Below, in pieces: positions 34,571 to 42,966 of a DNA stretch of 64,000 nt. Under the pieces are notes generated by a model that saw only the letters and a program-made list of their open reading frames with translations, was not told the DNA's origin and ran no database searches. A program made the translations under genes and the position numbers. Within the stretch, counting starts at the first letter, position 1; every line of letters starts with the position of its first letter. Source of the DNA: Spirochaetales bacterium (lineage in GTDB: Bacteria; Spirochaetota; Leptospiria; Leptospirales; Leptonemataceae); assembly GCA_015075425.1 (NCBI GenBank), contig JABTUL010000003.1:62001-126000 (forward strand), written 5' to 3'.

Positions 34571-36295
34571 TCAGTCCGGCAGAATCAGGTCGGCCTTTTT
34601 TATGGGCTGGCCATCCAGTATTCTTTCCAGCAGAGCAACCACGGAGGCGCGGGAATCGGAAAGAGAGACGATCATGGCTCCGGCCTCCGGCACGGCAATG
34701 CGGGCAAAAGGGTTTCCGGCATACAGTCCAATCAGTTGCCCGGCTTCCTGCCGGTTCGTGGTGGAGCGTTTGTGCGCTAAAACCAGCTCATTCCAGTGCG
34801 ATAATCCGTGCGGAGGCACTTCCACAATGAATGTACTGTGCGGGTTTTTTACCACAGAAGAGCGCAGGGTGGACCAGGACAACGGGCGGATTTGCGTCGG
34901 CTTCAATTGCTGTTTTGCTGTATTGTAGAGAACGACTGAATTATAAAAAAATCCAATTGTTTCTTTGTTTTTTATCCCTGGAAATACCTTGCGTAAACTG
35001 GAAATGGCTGCCCGCGAAGCCCGCGTGTTGATTTCATGCTCCTGGTAACGCGTCAGAATGTTCTGGAATTCTTTATCGATGAGCTGTTGATTTTTTGTAT
35101 GAATTTCCGTAAGCAGCTGAGCATCTTTTTCACTCACCGCAAAGCGCTCGCGCAGGACCTGCGCATCCAGCAGCCCTTTTTTTAGCTTCAGGCGGACCTG
35201 GCGGCTCACAGCCTGATCCAGATCGGTCACACTCAGTGCGCCGTCTTTGAATCCAGAAAGCAGCGAATCGTAAATTTCATCCACAATACTGCCCAGTGAG
35301 GTAAGCAAAATGATATCGATACCCGCCTGGAAGGCAAGCCGCGCTGCCTTCTTGCGGGAATAGTTATGGGCAATAGCATGCATTTCCATGGCATCGGTCA
35401 TGATGAGTCCACGATACCCGAGTCGCTCTCTAAGAATCTCTTTTAGAATTTTGGGACTCAGTGTGGCCGGGTATTCTTTGTCCAGTGCCTGAAAGAGAAT
35501 ATGAGCGCTCATTACCACTTCAGCCCCGGACGCGATGGCCTTTTTAAAAGGGACCAGTTCAAATGCTTCGAGTGACGGCAGATCTTTGTGGATGGAGGGC
35601 AGAGCCAGATGCGAATCAACGGTGGTGTCTCCGTGACCGGGATAGTGTTTGATCGTGGCTGTTGAACCCGCTTTGCTAAGACCCTGCATCAAAGCCACGC
35701 CCATGCTGGAAACGGTCTCTGTGGAACTGCCAAAAGATCGGGTATTGATTACGGGATTTCCAGGGTTGTTATTGATGTCCAGGACCGGAGCGAGCACCAT
35801 ATTGATGCCCACATCCCGTAATCGGTAACCGGTGAAGAAACCCGTGTCATGGGCATAGCGGGCATCGCCTGTCTGGCCCAGAGCCAGTGCGGCCGGGAAA
35901 TTGATTACAGTACGCTCATCGACCCGACGAACCCGGCCATTTTCCTGATCTGTGCTGATGAAGAGCGGGATGCCGGTTGCCTGGCGGGCGATCTGCTGTA
36001 AGTCACTGGAGAGTTTTTTGATTTCTTCCCTTGACCCCAGATTCATTCCAAAGTAAATCACGCCGCCCGCACGGTGCTTCTGCAGCTCCCGGCGGATGGC
36101 CGGTCCGGCGGTCTTGCCGGGCATGCCCACATGGATCAATTGCCCGGTTTTGTCTTCCAGTGTCATTCGTGAGACGATTTGAGTGGTGAGGCGATCGTAC
36201 AGTTTCTCCGAACGGGCATTCAAGCACAATTCATGCAGCCAGCAGCGGACAAAAAAAATGGAACAAAAGGGTACAAGCCAGAGGGCGCGGAGCAT
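34571..36295 (-). CDS. Glycoside hydrolase family 3, beta-N-acetylhexosaminidase-like
   Basis: 574 residues from the ATG at 36295; a TTG at 36328 would read through a palindrome. An N-terminal hydrophobic segment (MLRALWLVPFCSIFFVRC) suggests export, possibly as lipoprotein. The GH3 barrel has GGVIYFGMNL, ISTDQENGRVRRV, the hallmark KHYPGHGDTTVDSHLALP with the His-Asp acid/base loop of NagZ-type enzymes, and LIMTDAMEMHAI with the catalytic Asp. A second, non-catalytic domain follows. Probable role: cell-wall muropeptide recycling or chitobiose hydrolysis, in the periplasm. Confidence 0.88.
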   Translation of the reverse strand: MLRALWLVPFCSIFFVRCWLHELCLNARSEKLYDRLTTQIVSRMTLEDKTGQLIHVGMPGKTAGPAIRRELQKHRAGGVIYFGMNLGSREEIKKLSSDLQQIARQATGIPLFISTDQENGRVRRVDERTVINFPAALALGQTGDARYAHDTGFFTGYRLRDVGINMVLAPVLDINNNPGNPVINTRSFGSSTETVSSMGVALMQGLSKAGSTATIKHYPGHGDTTVDSHLALPSIHKDLPSLEAFELVPFKKAIASGAEVVMSAHILFQALDKEYPATLSPKILKEILRERLGYRGLIMTDAMEMHAIAHNYSRKKAARLAFQAGIDIILLTSLGSIVDEIYDSLLSGFKDGALSVTDLDQAVSRQVRLKLKKGLLDAQVLRERFAVSEKDAQLLTEIHTKNQQLIDKEFQNILTRYQEHEINTRASRAAISSLRKVFPGIKNKETIGFFYNSVVLYNTAKQQLKPTQIRPLSWSTLRSSVVKNPHSTFIVEVPPHGLSHWNELVLAHKRSTTNRQEAGQLIGLYAGNPFARIAVPEAGAMIVSLSDSRASVVALLERILDGQPIKKADLILPD

Positions 36296-36304
36296 GGGAC
36301 AGAA

Positions 36305-36328
36305 TTGCCGGGAACTTTCTCCCGGCAA
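36305..36328 (-). terminator. Intergenic hairpin
   Basis: TTGCCGGGA (36305-36313) and TCCCGGCAA (36320-36328) form a perfect 9 bp stem with a 6 nt loop. It lies between the end of the 36343 gene and the ATG of the glycosidase, on the same strand. No T-run follows on the minus strand, so it may attenuate or stabilise rather than terminate fully. Confidence 0.5.
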
Positions 36329-36342
36329 CTCTTGTTGGAAGT

Positions 36343-37041
36343 TTACTCGACTTTCATGAGTCGTTCAATCTGTGCCGCTTTGCGGGCTTCCTCAGAACGG
36401 ACCATCCAGTCCAGACGGCGGAGTAGCAGTTTGAGCAGACGCTTGTATTCCCGGGCAATGGAGAGTTTCTGGTTCATGTTGCGTACATAAACAACCTGCA
36501 CCTGCTGTTTTCTGCCACCGCCAACGTCGATTACTTCCGTCCGATCCCGCAGGTCTTCTCCGGGCTGTGCAAACCGGAAGTTCAGGGTCATGCCTTTCCC
36601 TGAAGTCAGAATTTCATTCACATAGAGATCTACCAGTTCCTGTTTGTTCATATCCACGACAGTGTTGGCAGAAATGCGTTTCTTTACAATGTATCCTGTC
36701 CGCGGTACGGCCCGGCGCTGCTCAAAGGTGAAAGAAGCGATTTTTTCTCCCTGCCAGTTGATGATTCCCTGTTCATTGAGCAGATACCGATTGCGATCCC
36801 CGTAATAGGTCTGTACATCAGCCGTTAAGGGAATAGATGACTGGTTTTGAGTGATCAGCCCGCGTTCTTCCAGATCCTTGAAATACGTGCTGATATCCTG
36901 CTGGACTTCAGCGATCTCCTTGACGATGGTTTGCATGGTTGCCACCTGTTCGGGAGTGGGTTCTTCTGCACGAGTGAATTCGGGCAATGCATCCAGGGAA
37001 AAGATAGCAGCGAGGGACAGGATACTCAAATAACGCTTCAT
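36343..37041 (-). CDS. Exported, helical protein of unknown function
   Basis: 232 residues with a signal peptide (MKRYLSILSLAAIFSLDALPEFTRA). A helical section (QVATMQTIVKEIAEVQQDIST) is followed by a mixed domain (YIVKKRISANTVVDM, GMTLNFRFAQPGEDL, QQVQVVYVRNM) and a basic C-terminal helix (YKRLLKLLLRRLDWMVRSEE). The layout of helices after a signal peptide recalls the periplasmic flagellar-sheath proteins of Leptospira (FcpA/FcpB), but I cannot confirm homology. The gene is followed by a hairpin and a glycosidase gene. Confidence 0.6.
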   Translation of the reverse strand: MKRYLSILSLAAIFSLDALPEFTRAEEPTPEQVATMQTIVKEIAEVQQDISTYFKDLEERGLITQNQSSIPLTADVQTYYGDRNRYLLNEQGIINWQGEKIASFTFEQRRAVPRTGYIVKKRISANTVVDMNKQELVDLYVNEILTSGKGMTLNFRFAQPGEDLRDRTEVIDVGGGRKQQVQVVYVRNMNQKLSIAREYKRLLKLLLRRLDWMVRSEEARKAAQIERLMKVE

Positions 37042-37270
37042 GGCCGGGTTTTACTCCAGTGTAATTCTCCTATGTATTTCGACGGCAGTCGAGGTCAAAA
37101 TTACGGATGAGCAGCAAAAAAATGTGAATTGAAGCCAGAACGGCCGGGGAAATGGTTGCCTTGGGCGGCTCGAATTTTTAATTGAAAATTCGACTTTGCC
37201 GGGATTTTTAGCCATAAAGGGCTACTAAAAGGCTATCAGAGCAAAAACAACAGGCCAGGACAACATTATT
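37042..37270. other. 229 bp divergent intergenic region
   Basis: The longest gap in the window. It separates the minus-strand exported protein and the plus-strand STAS gene, so it should hold both promoters. It contains an inverted repeat, CGAATTTT/AAAATTCG (37171-37178 and 37185-37192). TTGAAA at 37182-37187 overlaps that repeat and could be a -35 toward the STAS gene, although no good -10 is seen. Otherwise nothing is recognised. Confidence 0.3.
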
Positions 37271-37606
37271 ATGGAAATCAATATCAAGAAGAATGGCAGT
37301 TCCATTATCTTCGATCTGGAAGGCAGTCTGGACATTTATACGTCGCTTGATTTGAAAGCAGCGCTGGAGGAGCATGTCAAGGAAAATGGCCTGAGCGTTG
37401 TGATTAATATGGATAAACTGACTTATATCGATTCCAGCGGTATTGGTATTTTGATTAAAGCTTTGAATTATGTTCAGGGACTCAACGGTCGCCTGTGCGT
37501 GGCCAACCTCAAGCCCGTAATCGAAAAAGTATTCAAGGTAAGCGGTCTGACTTCCTATTTTGAAATCCTGACGGCTGACCAGTTCCGGGAACAATACGCC
37601 AGCTGA
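37271..37606 (+). CDS. STAS-domain anti-sigma factor antagonist
   Basis: 111 residues. A single STAS domain: MEINIKKNGSSIIFDLEGSL, then the loop YIDSSGIGILIKAL near residue 55. The Ser of DSSG is the phosphorylation site in SpoIIAA/RsbV proteins. These bind an anti-sigma kinase when dephosphorylated by a PP2C phosphatase. A SpoIIE-type phosphatase is encoded at 45216, but no anti-sigma kinase is visible in this window. No operon partner; the next gene is convergent. Confidence 0.9.
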   Translation: MEINIKKNGSSIIFDLEGSLDIYTSLDLKAALEEHVKENGLSVVINMDKLTYIDSSGIGILIKALNYVQGLNGRLCVANLKPVIEKVFKVSGLTSYFEILTADQFREQYAS

Positions 37607-37608
37607 CG

Positions 37609-38133
37609 TCAGTTCTGCTTATCAAAAGCCAGCCGGTGCTGGCTGATGAAGGCATCCCAGATCGCAAAAAAAGCTTCGCCTGCGCCCGGCCGCAGCTCCA
37701 CCGCAATCATGCCCGAAGCTGCGTATTCGGGGTAGACCGGGATGATCGTCGGGTGCCTTGTTCGGAGTGCTCCGCCGGAGTAAATCGTTTCGACCAGCTC
37801 TCCGTTGAAAAAGACGTCGAGCCAGCGTACCTGGGGGAGAGCCCCTTTCCCGGGGAAGAAACGGACCAGGTCCAGATACAGATAGTTCATTCGACCGGGG
37901 GCCTGGATATGGAAAGTAAGTCCGGTTGGCGGGATGGCAGCAGCCAGGCCATCTTCCAGTCCGCGCAGCGGATTGTCCGGAACAAGTATCAGGTTGCGGC
38001 TGCGCGCCCAGATTTCAAGTTCCGGTGCCGTCATGAGTGCGGGACTTTCTTCCGCAAAATTTACCTCGTTTTTCAGGGGCGCATCCTGGGCAAAGATCAA
38101 AGAAATCGGAAGTAACAGAGTGAGTGCTCGCAC
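37609..38133 (-). CDS. Exported protein, unknown function
   Basis: 174 residues with a short signal peptide, MRALTLLLPISLIFAQDAP. The mature part is probably a beta sandwich: GLTFHIQAPGRMNYLYLDLV, VRWLDVFFNGELVETIYSGG, SGMIAVELRPGAGEAFFAIWD. There are no Cys and no catalytic pattern, and I do not recognise a family. It converges on the STAS gene (3 nt apart) and diverges from ribF across 19 bp, so it probably shares a promoter region with ribF. Confidence 0.6.
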   Translation of the reverse strand: MRALTLLLPISLIFAQDAPLKNEVNFAEESPALMTAPELEIWARSRNLILVPDNPLRGLEDGLAAAIPPTGLTFHIQAPGRMNYLYLDLVRFFPGKGALPQVRWLDVFFNGELVETIYSGGALRTRHPTIIPVYPEYAASGMIAVELRPGAGEAFFAIWDAFISQHRLAFDKQN

Positions 38134-38152
38134 ATAAAGAAGGATCGGCTGA

Positions 38153-39127
38153 ATGCAAATTGTTCATGATATCGATTCCTTCCGGCCGGACTGGTCGGAA
38201 TCTGTGGTAACCCCCGGTGTTTTTGACGGGTTACACCGCGGTCACCAGGCGTTGATCCAGCGGCTGCAGAAACATTCCCGGCGTGGTGGAGCCAGAGTGC
38301 TTGTGACCTACGAACCTCATCCGGATCAGGTTCTGGGTAAGAGCAGAGGACCTTTTAGCGAATGTTTCACTTATCTTGAGAAACTTTCCCTGTTTCAACA
38401 ATTTGATCTTGATGCAGTAGTTTTTTTACGATTCACTCCGGAACTGGCAAAAATGACAGCGCTGCGTTACCTGAAAGAAATCCTGCTGGGACGCTTGCGT
38501 GCCAGAACCATCATCATCGGCTATGATCAATGCTTTGGCCGTTCGCGGAAGGGGGATTATTCTTTCCTGAAAATGATGAGTAAACGCTACAGTTACCGGG
38601 TGGAGCGCATTGCCGCTGTTCAGAAGAAGGGGCGCGTCATCTCGACTACGGAAATCAAGAGCGCGCTCCGGGCCGGTCAGATTGAACTGGCCAATGAATG
38701 GCTGGGCCATCCGTTTTTTTTAACCGGAACGGTGGTGCGCGGCTTTGGACGCGGTGAGAGGCTGGGTTTTCCGACGGCCAATCTCGAGCTACCGGAGACC
38801 AAACTCGTTCCCGGAGCCGGCGTTTACGCAGCCATGGCCGAATGGGGTCAGGCCCGCTATCCCTGCATGCTCAACATTGGTTATGCACCCACCTTTGGCG
38901 GAAAGCGACTTTCTGTAGAGGCTCATTTGCTTGATTTTTCCGCTGCGCTGTATGGGGAGCAGCTACGGTTACACATGCTGGAAAGGGTCCGGTCGGAAAT
39001 TGCTTTCTCCTCAGTGGAAGATTTGAAAGCGCAGCTGGAAAGGGACCGCGCGGAAATCCGCCGGATCATTCGTCTTCGAGTTCAAGGACGGGCCTGGCCT
39101 CGGCTTTTTTCCTGGAAAAAGTCCTGA
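38153..39127 (+). CDS. ribF: Bifunctional riboflavin kinase/FAD synthetase (RibF)
   Basis: 324 residues, usual length. It phosphorylates riboflavin to FMN and adenylylates it to FAD. The N-terminal nucleotidyltransferase domain has TPGVFDGLHRGHQALI-like text (GVFDGLHRGHQ near residue 24), FGRSRKGDYSFL and VISTTEIKSAL. The C-terminal kinase domain has GRGERLGFPTANL, GVYAAMAEWG, MLNIGYAPTFGG and VEAHLLDF, all family signatures. The 3' end overlaps the convergent gene by 62 nt, which is large but leaves both ends with normal reading. Confidence 0.96.
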   Translation: MQIVHDIDSFRPDWSESVVTPGVFDGLHRGHQALIQRLQKHSRRGGARVLVTYEPHPDQVLGKSRGPFSECFTYLEKLSLFQQFDLDAVVFLRFTPELAKMTALRYLKEILLGRLRARTIIIGYDQCFGRSRKGDYSFLKMMSKRYSYRVERIAAVQKKGRVISTTEIKSALRAGQIELANEWLGHPFFLTGTVVRGFGRGERLGFPTANLELPETKLVPGAGVYAAMAEWGQARYPCMLNIGYAPTFGGKRLSVEAHLLDFSAALYGEQLRLHMLERVRSEIAFSSVEDLKAQLERDRAEIRRIIRLRVQGRAWPRLFSWKKS

Positions 39128-39836
39128 AAAAGGCCTGAAAGGTGCGCAGAACCTGGTAGTGACCCATGAGCCCGGAGGGACGGAACATGTCGCTTTTTTC
39201 CAGGGCAAAGAAGGGCACATCCTGTCGGGCTGCGGCCTGAATCTGCGCCACGGCCTGGCTTTCCCGGGGCAGGTCCTTTCTGTAGCAACCGCTCAGTCGA
39301 GCCCTTAACAGATCCAGCTGTCCCTCCACGGTTTCCGGTAATTCCTCCCGGGATTTCTTCCGGGAGGAGCGCTCCTCTTCACCGGTAAGAACGGGATGGA
39401 TCAGGCACAGATTGGCGATGAGGTCCGCGATTTCCGGATTGCCTGCTGCCAGAAGGGCCAGCAGGGCCGATCGGCCCGATGCCACCACCCCGATTCTTCC
39501 CTGCGGGCAGAGCTGAAAGTTCAGACTTAAATTGATAATGATTTCAAACAGTAACTGACCGGTGGCGGGTGTCAATTTTTCTTCGCGCAAATCCAGAATC
39601 TCAGGCAGTGCCACCGTGTAACCGCCCACAGAGAGAGCGCGGGCCAGACTGACCGTTTTTTCCCGAAAGGAAGGGCCGGCATCCGGCAGAAGTAAGATCA
39701 AACCCTGGCTACGGGTTCCACCATAAAGTTCCAGCTCCAGTGATGCACGCTCAAGTTCCAGCAACCGTAGCAGGGAAGGTGTTTCTTTATGAGTACGAAG
39801 AGCGATGGTGGATCGGAGCGCCTGGTAAAAAATCAT
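39066..39836 (-). CDS. Hypothetical alpha/beta-hydrolase-like protein
   Basis: 256 residues. The central portion looks like an alpha/beta hydrolase: QGLILLLPDAGPSFREKT, AGYTVALPEIL-like (GGYTVALPEIL), GRIGVVASGRSALLALLAA, and a long C-terminal region with FFALEKSDMFRPSGLMGHY. The expected GxSxG elbow is degenerate (VASGRS), so activity is doubtful. It overlaps folP upstream by 4 nt and reads into the 3' end of ribF (62 nt, convergent). Its location in a folate-gene operon does not clarify the role. Confidence 0.55.
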   Translation of the reverse strand: MIFYQALRSTIALRTHKETPSLLRLLELERASLELELYGGTRSQGLILLLPDAGPSFREKTVSLARALSVGGYTVALPEILDLREEKLTPATGQLLFEIIINLSLNFQLCPQGRIGVVASGRSALLALLAAGNPEIADLIANLCLIHPVLTGEEERSSRKKSREELPETVEGQLDLLRARLSGCYRKDLPRESQAVAQIQAAARQDVPFFALEKSDMFRPSGLMGHYQVLRTFQAFFRTFSRKKAEARPVLELEDE

Positions 39837-40621
39837 CGCCAGGCCTTGAGGATTTTAAGCGCGTCCGTCAGGGCGGCTACGTCATGGGTGCGAATGTAAT
39901 CCGCGCCCTCGAGAGTGGCCAGTATTTCCGCAGTGAGTGTGCCTGCCTGGCGGCGATCTACGGGCCGGCCGGTCAATTGTCCCAGAAAGGATTTACGGGA
40001 CACGCTGATGAGGACCGGAGAACCGAACCTATTTTTTATTTCTTGTATTTTTTTTATCATCTCAATGGAGGCCAGCGGATCCGTGCTCAGAAAGAATCCC
40101 ATGCCTGGATCCAGAATCAATTTTTCCTGCTTGAGACCATTTGTCAGTAAGATTCGCAGGCGTTCTTCGAAAAAATGAAATGCGTGCTCTATGACTTTTT
40201 CCGGGCTGCTTTCATCTCGCGCTGCCCGTCCCTGGCTGTGCATTGAATGCATGACGATGAGCTGGCCCCTGTAATCGCAAAGTTCCGGATAAAGTTCAGG
40301 ATTTCCAAACCCCTGCACATCATTGAGGAAATCGACACCAGCTTTGATGGCAAAGCGTTGCACTTCCTTTTTCCAGCTATCCACGCTCAAAGAGCAGCCT
40401 TCCGCGTGCAGCGCCCGGATCACAGGTTCGAGTCGTCCTATTTCTTCAGCTGGCGGGATATCCCTCGCATCGGGATGTGAGGATGCCGCGCCCAGGTCTA
40501 TTGTGCTCGCTCCGGCTTCCCGCTGGGCCCGCGCCCTTTCCAGGGCCGCCTCAGTGCTGAAAGTCTCTCCGCCATCGGAGAAGCTATCTTCTGTGATATT
40601 TACAATACCAAATACTTTCAT
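39833..40621 (-). CDS. folP: Dihydropteroate synthase (FolP)
   Basis: 262 residues. It condenses p-aminobenzoate with dihydropterin pyrophosphate in folate synthesis and is the sulfonamide target. It starts MKVFGIVNITEDSFSDGGE with the pterin/phosphate motif NxTxDSFSDGG. STIDLGAASSHPDA, LSVDSWKKEVQRFA, FLNDVQGF, LILDPGMGFF and LISVSRKSFLGQLTGR are in family order. In most FolP proteins the second motif is G-A-x-S-T-R-P; here it is GAASSHPDA, so Thr-Arg are changed to Ser-His. It overlaps neighbours on both sides by 4 nt. Confidence 0.93.
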   Translation of the reverse strand: MKVFGIVNITEDSFSDGGETFSTEAALERARAQREAGASTIDLGAASSHPDARDIPPAEEIGRLEPVIRALHAEGCSLSVDSWKKEVQRFAIKAGVDFLNDVQGFGNPELYPELCDYRGQLIVMHSMHSQGRAARDESSPEKVIEHAFHFFEERLRILLTNGLKQEKLILDPGMGFFLSTDPLASIEMIKKIQEIKNRFGSPVLISVSRKSFLGQLTGRPVDRRQAGTLTAEILATLEGADYIRTHDVAALTDALKILKAWR

Positions 40622-41238
40622 GGATGGTCCGACAGGTGCGCTGTGGCATTCCAGCGCAGCAAGCGGTAGGGACGATTTCCGGACCGACTGACGAGTTCTA
40701 CGATTCCGGTATTATCGAGCCAGCTGCGGCTGGCAAACTGGAGATTTAGATCCAGCAGGTGGTCGGTTAAACACTGCAAGAAATTCCCGTGTGAGACGAT
40801 GACCGTGATGCCGCTCACACACCCCTGTGTTTCAAAGAAATTCCGGGCGCGCAAGGTCACGTCCTCGCGGGATTCTCCACCCGGGTAACGCGCCCGGGGG
40901 TCATCCCGCAGCGGCACAAGCAGGTCCTCCGGAACGTCCTGGTGCAGACGGCCCTCCCATTCACCGCAACTGATTTCCACCAGATCATCGCTCAGTTGAG
41001 GATCAGGCAGAGCAAAGGGGATCAGGGAACGCAAAAGAAGCGATGTTTGTTGGGTTCGACCCAGGGGCGAGACAAACCAGCGCAGGACGGGCCGGTCTTT
41101 CAAATATTGTCCCAAAAAAACCCCCAGGGAGCGAGTTTGTTCCTCACCTCTCGGGCTCAGGGGTGAATCATGCCGGCCCTGGAAGCGGCCTTCCGCATTG
41201 AACAGGGTTTCTCCGTGCCGAATCAGGATCCAGTGCAT
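40618..41238 (-). CDS. Histidine phosphatase (phosphoglycerate-mutase-like)
   Basis: 206 residues from the ATG at 41238. The phospho-histidine motif is ILIRHGETLFNAEGRFQG at the N-terminus. LSPRGEEQTRSLG, SPLGRTQQTSLLL, EISCGEWEGR and TVIVSHGNFLQCL (second His) follow the order of the branch including CobC and GpmB. It probably dephosphorylates a small metabolite. Directly upstream of folP with a 4 nt overlap, it could serve in folate or cobalamin metabolism, but no evidence fixes the substrate. A GTG at 41265 is an alternative start. Confidence 0.88.
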   Translation of the reverse strand: MHWILIRHGETLFNAEGRFQGRHDSPLSPRGEEQTRSLGVFLGQYLKDRPVLRWFVSPLGRTQQTSLLLRSLIPFALPDPQLSDDLVEISCGEWEGRLHQDVPEDLLVPLRDDPRARYPGGESREDVTLRARNFFETQGCVSGITVIVSHGNFLQCLTDHLLDLNLQFASRSWLDNTGIVELVSRSGNRPYRLLRWNATAHLSDHP

Positions 41239-41296
41239 CAGGGAAAGGAGCTGGACAGGCTGCACCTGTCAAGAATTGCTGTGCCGGAGGTTGCTT

Positions 41297-41533
41297 ATGC
41301 CTTTCTATGATTTTGCCTGTTCAGACTGCGACAGCACAATGGAAGTGAAAGCTTCCATTTCCCAGAAGGAAAAGGGACTCGATTTAACCTGCCCCGGTTG
41401 CGGCTCGCACTCCATGCAGCAGGTTTTTCGCGAACTTTCTTTCATCGGAGCAGGATCGTCGTCGTCGGCGAAAGAGCCTGCAGGCCGGCCAGCTGCACCC
41501 TGCGGCAGTCACTGCGGTTGCTACCACGGCTGA
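41297..41533 (+). CDS. FmdB-family zinc-ribbon protein
   Basis: 78 residues from an ATG at 41297 with GGAGG 7 nt upstream. It starts MPFYDFACSDCD, the usual FmdB opening, with C8, C11, C32 and C35 forming a zinc ribbon. MEVKASISQKEK and QQVFRELSF lie in the expected places. The C-terminal tail is flexible and rich in Ser, Pro and Gly, ending CGSHCGCYHG, which may bind a second metal. FmdB proteins are regulators or metal-binding adaptors of unknown role. Divergent from the phosphatase gene. Confidence 0.88.
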   Translation: MPFYDFACSDCDSTMEVKASISQKEKGLDLTCPGCGSHSMQQVFRELSFIGAGSSSSAKEPAGRPAAPCGSHCGCYHG

Positions 41534-41561
41534 CATTCTGGAGACTGCTTTACACGAACGT

Positions 41562-42338
41562 TTGACGGGCCTTGAACCGGTCCTTGTCCAGACCGGTGAG
41601 TTTTTGCTTGCCGCTCGCAGTGAGGATCTGGAAGTTCAGACGAAATCCACCATCAGGGATCTGGTTACCCGGGCGGACAAAGAAAGCGAGCGTCGGCTGG
41701 TCGATTTCATTACGGATCGATTTCCCTCTGACGGCATTCTTGCCGAAGAAGGATCCAGGCGCAACCCACAGGCAGAATTTCTCTGGGTCATTGATCCACT
41801 CGATGGCACCATCAATTACGCGCATGGCCTGCCGCTCTTCAATATCTCCGTGGGCATTGTGTACAATGGACAGCCCGTGGCCGGTATGGTATACATGCCT
41901 GCCATTCAGGAACTCTACCAGGCTATCAAGGGAAAGGGTGCTCTGCTCAACAAAAAACCGATTTCCGTATCACGAACAACAGATCTGACTTCCGCTCTGG
42001 TGGTGACCGGTTTTCCGTATGAACGCGAAAAATACCTGGAGATGCTGATGGAAGGCGTGCGCCGGGTGCTCAGCCATTGCCGGGGTTTGCGACGGACCGG
42101 CTCGGCAGCTCTGGATCTATGCTGGCTTTCTGCCGGACGTTTTGATGTCCTCTATGAATTTTTTTTGAATCCCTGGGACATCTGTGGCGGCGCGGCCATC
42201 CTCCGGGAAGCAGGTGGCTATCTAACCGATGTTGATGGTGCGCCTTTTACACTGGAAACGGGGGCCATCCTGGCCAGCAACTCCGTTCTGCATGAGCCGG
42301 CGCTTACGTTGCTTGGCGGACTGCGGAAGTTGCTTTGA
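41562..42338 (+). CDS. Inositol monophosphatase family protein
   Basis: 258 residues from a TTG at 41562; start codon weakly supported. Lithium-sensitive phosphatase motifs are present: ILAEEGSRRNPQAEFLWVID holds the metal Glu, and WVIDPLDGTINYAHGLP carries the DPLDGT triad near residue 87. The second motif NPWDICGGAAILREAGG is near 205. Metal ligands Glu, Asp, Asp and the C-terminal Asp are all present. Substrates may be inositol phosphate, fructose-1,6-bisphosphate or PAP. The 3' end overlaps the convergent fatty-acid-hydroxylase gene by 35 nt. Confidence 0.9.
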   Translation: MTGLEPVLVQTGEFLLAARSEDLEVQTKSTIRDLVTRADKESERRLVDFITDRFPSDGILAEEGSRRNPQAEFLWVIDPLDGTINYAHGLPLFNISVGIVYNGQPVAGMVYMPAIQELYQAIKGKGALLNKKPISVSRTTDLTSALVVTGFPYEREKYLEMLMEGVRRVLSHCRGLRRTGSAALDLCWLSAGRFDVLYEFFLNPWDICGGAAILREAGGYLTDVDGAPFTLETGAILASNSVLHEPALTLLGGLRKLL

Positions 42339-42921
42339 TATAGCGGCGGGCCCGGTAGTGGGTGCCCAGCAGGTAATCCCAGGCAGGGCTGGAAACACCA
42401 AAATTACGGTCTTCAAGCTCGTGGTGGATGTTATGGTAGGCGCGCAACCGCCGCCACGGTTGCCAGCGGAAATCGGCATGGTGGAAACTGTGATGCAAAA
42501 GCCCGTAGGCAACATAGCGGATGATCTGGCCGGAAGCGGCAATGCTTGCCTGCGCTGTATCATGCAAAAGGAGATAAAACAGACCCCAGCCGATCGCAAA
42601 TACAATCGGATCAAAAAACCAGGGCAGTGCCAGGATAGCCAGTGGATCCTGGTGGTGCGCTGCATGGCCACTTTTAGCCGGGGAAAGCCGCGAGTGGAAA
42701 ATCCAGCGGTGGAACAGATACTCAACAAAGCCAAAAAAGACAAAACCACCGGCAAACAGGGCCGTGGCCTGGAGAAGCAGGGTCCAGCCTTCCGCAGAGG
42801 AAAGCCACAGACCGCCGCCCAAAAGGACCAGTGCTGTACAAGTATCAAAGATAAAGCTAAAATAGTAATTGAGCTTCTTTTTGCTCAATTCCTCCAGCCA
42901 TGTCTTTATGCGCAGGACCAT
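42304..42921 (-). CDS. Sterol desaturase/fatty-acid hydroxylase family membrane protein
   Basis: 205 residues with about four membrane helices. It contains the His boxes of the di-iron membrane hydroxylase family: EYLFHRWIFH, SGHAAHHQD, HHSFHHADF and AYHNIHHE. The C-terminus has NFGVSSPAWDYLLGTHY, as in bacterial fatty acid 2-hydroxylases and carotenoid hydroxylases. It would oxygenate a lipid using O2 and an electron donor. Substrate unknown. The N-terminal 20 residues are basic and amphipathic. The 3' end overlaps the convergent inositol-phosphatase-like gene by 35 nt. Confidence 0.88.
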   Translation of the reverse strand: MVLRIKTWLEELSKKKLNYYFSFIFDTCTALVLLGGGLWLSSAEGWTLLLQATALFAGGFVFFGFVEYLFHRWIFHSRLSPAKSGHAAHHQDPLAILALPWFFDPIVFAIGWGLFYLLLHDTAQASIAASGQIIRYVAYGLLHHSFHHADFRWQPWRRLRAYHNIHHELEDRNFGVSSPAWDYLLGTHYRARRYIKATSAVRQAT

Positions 42922-42966
42922 GCCTGGGAAGGAAAGCCCGGTCAGGCCTTGCGGTAAACGATTTTT

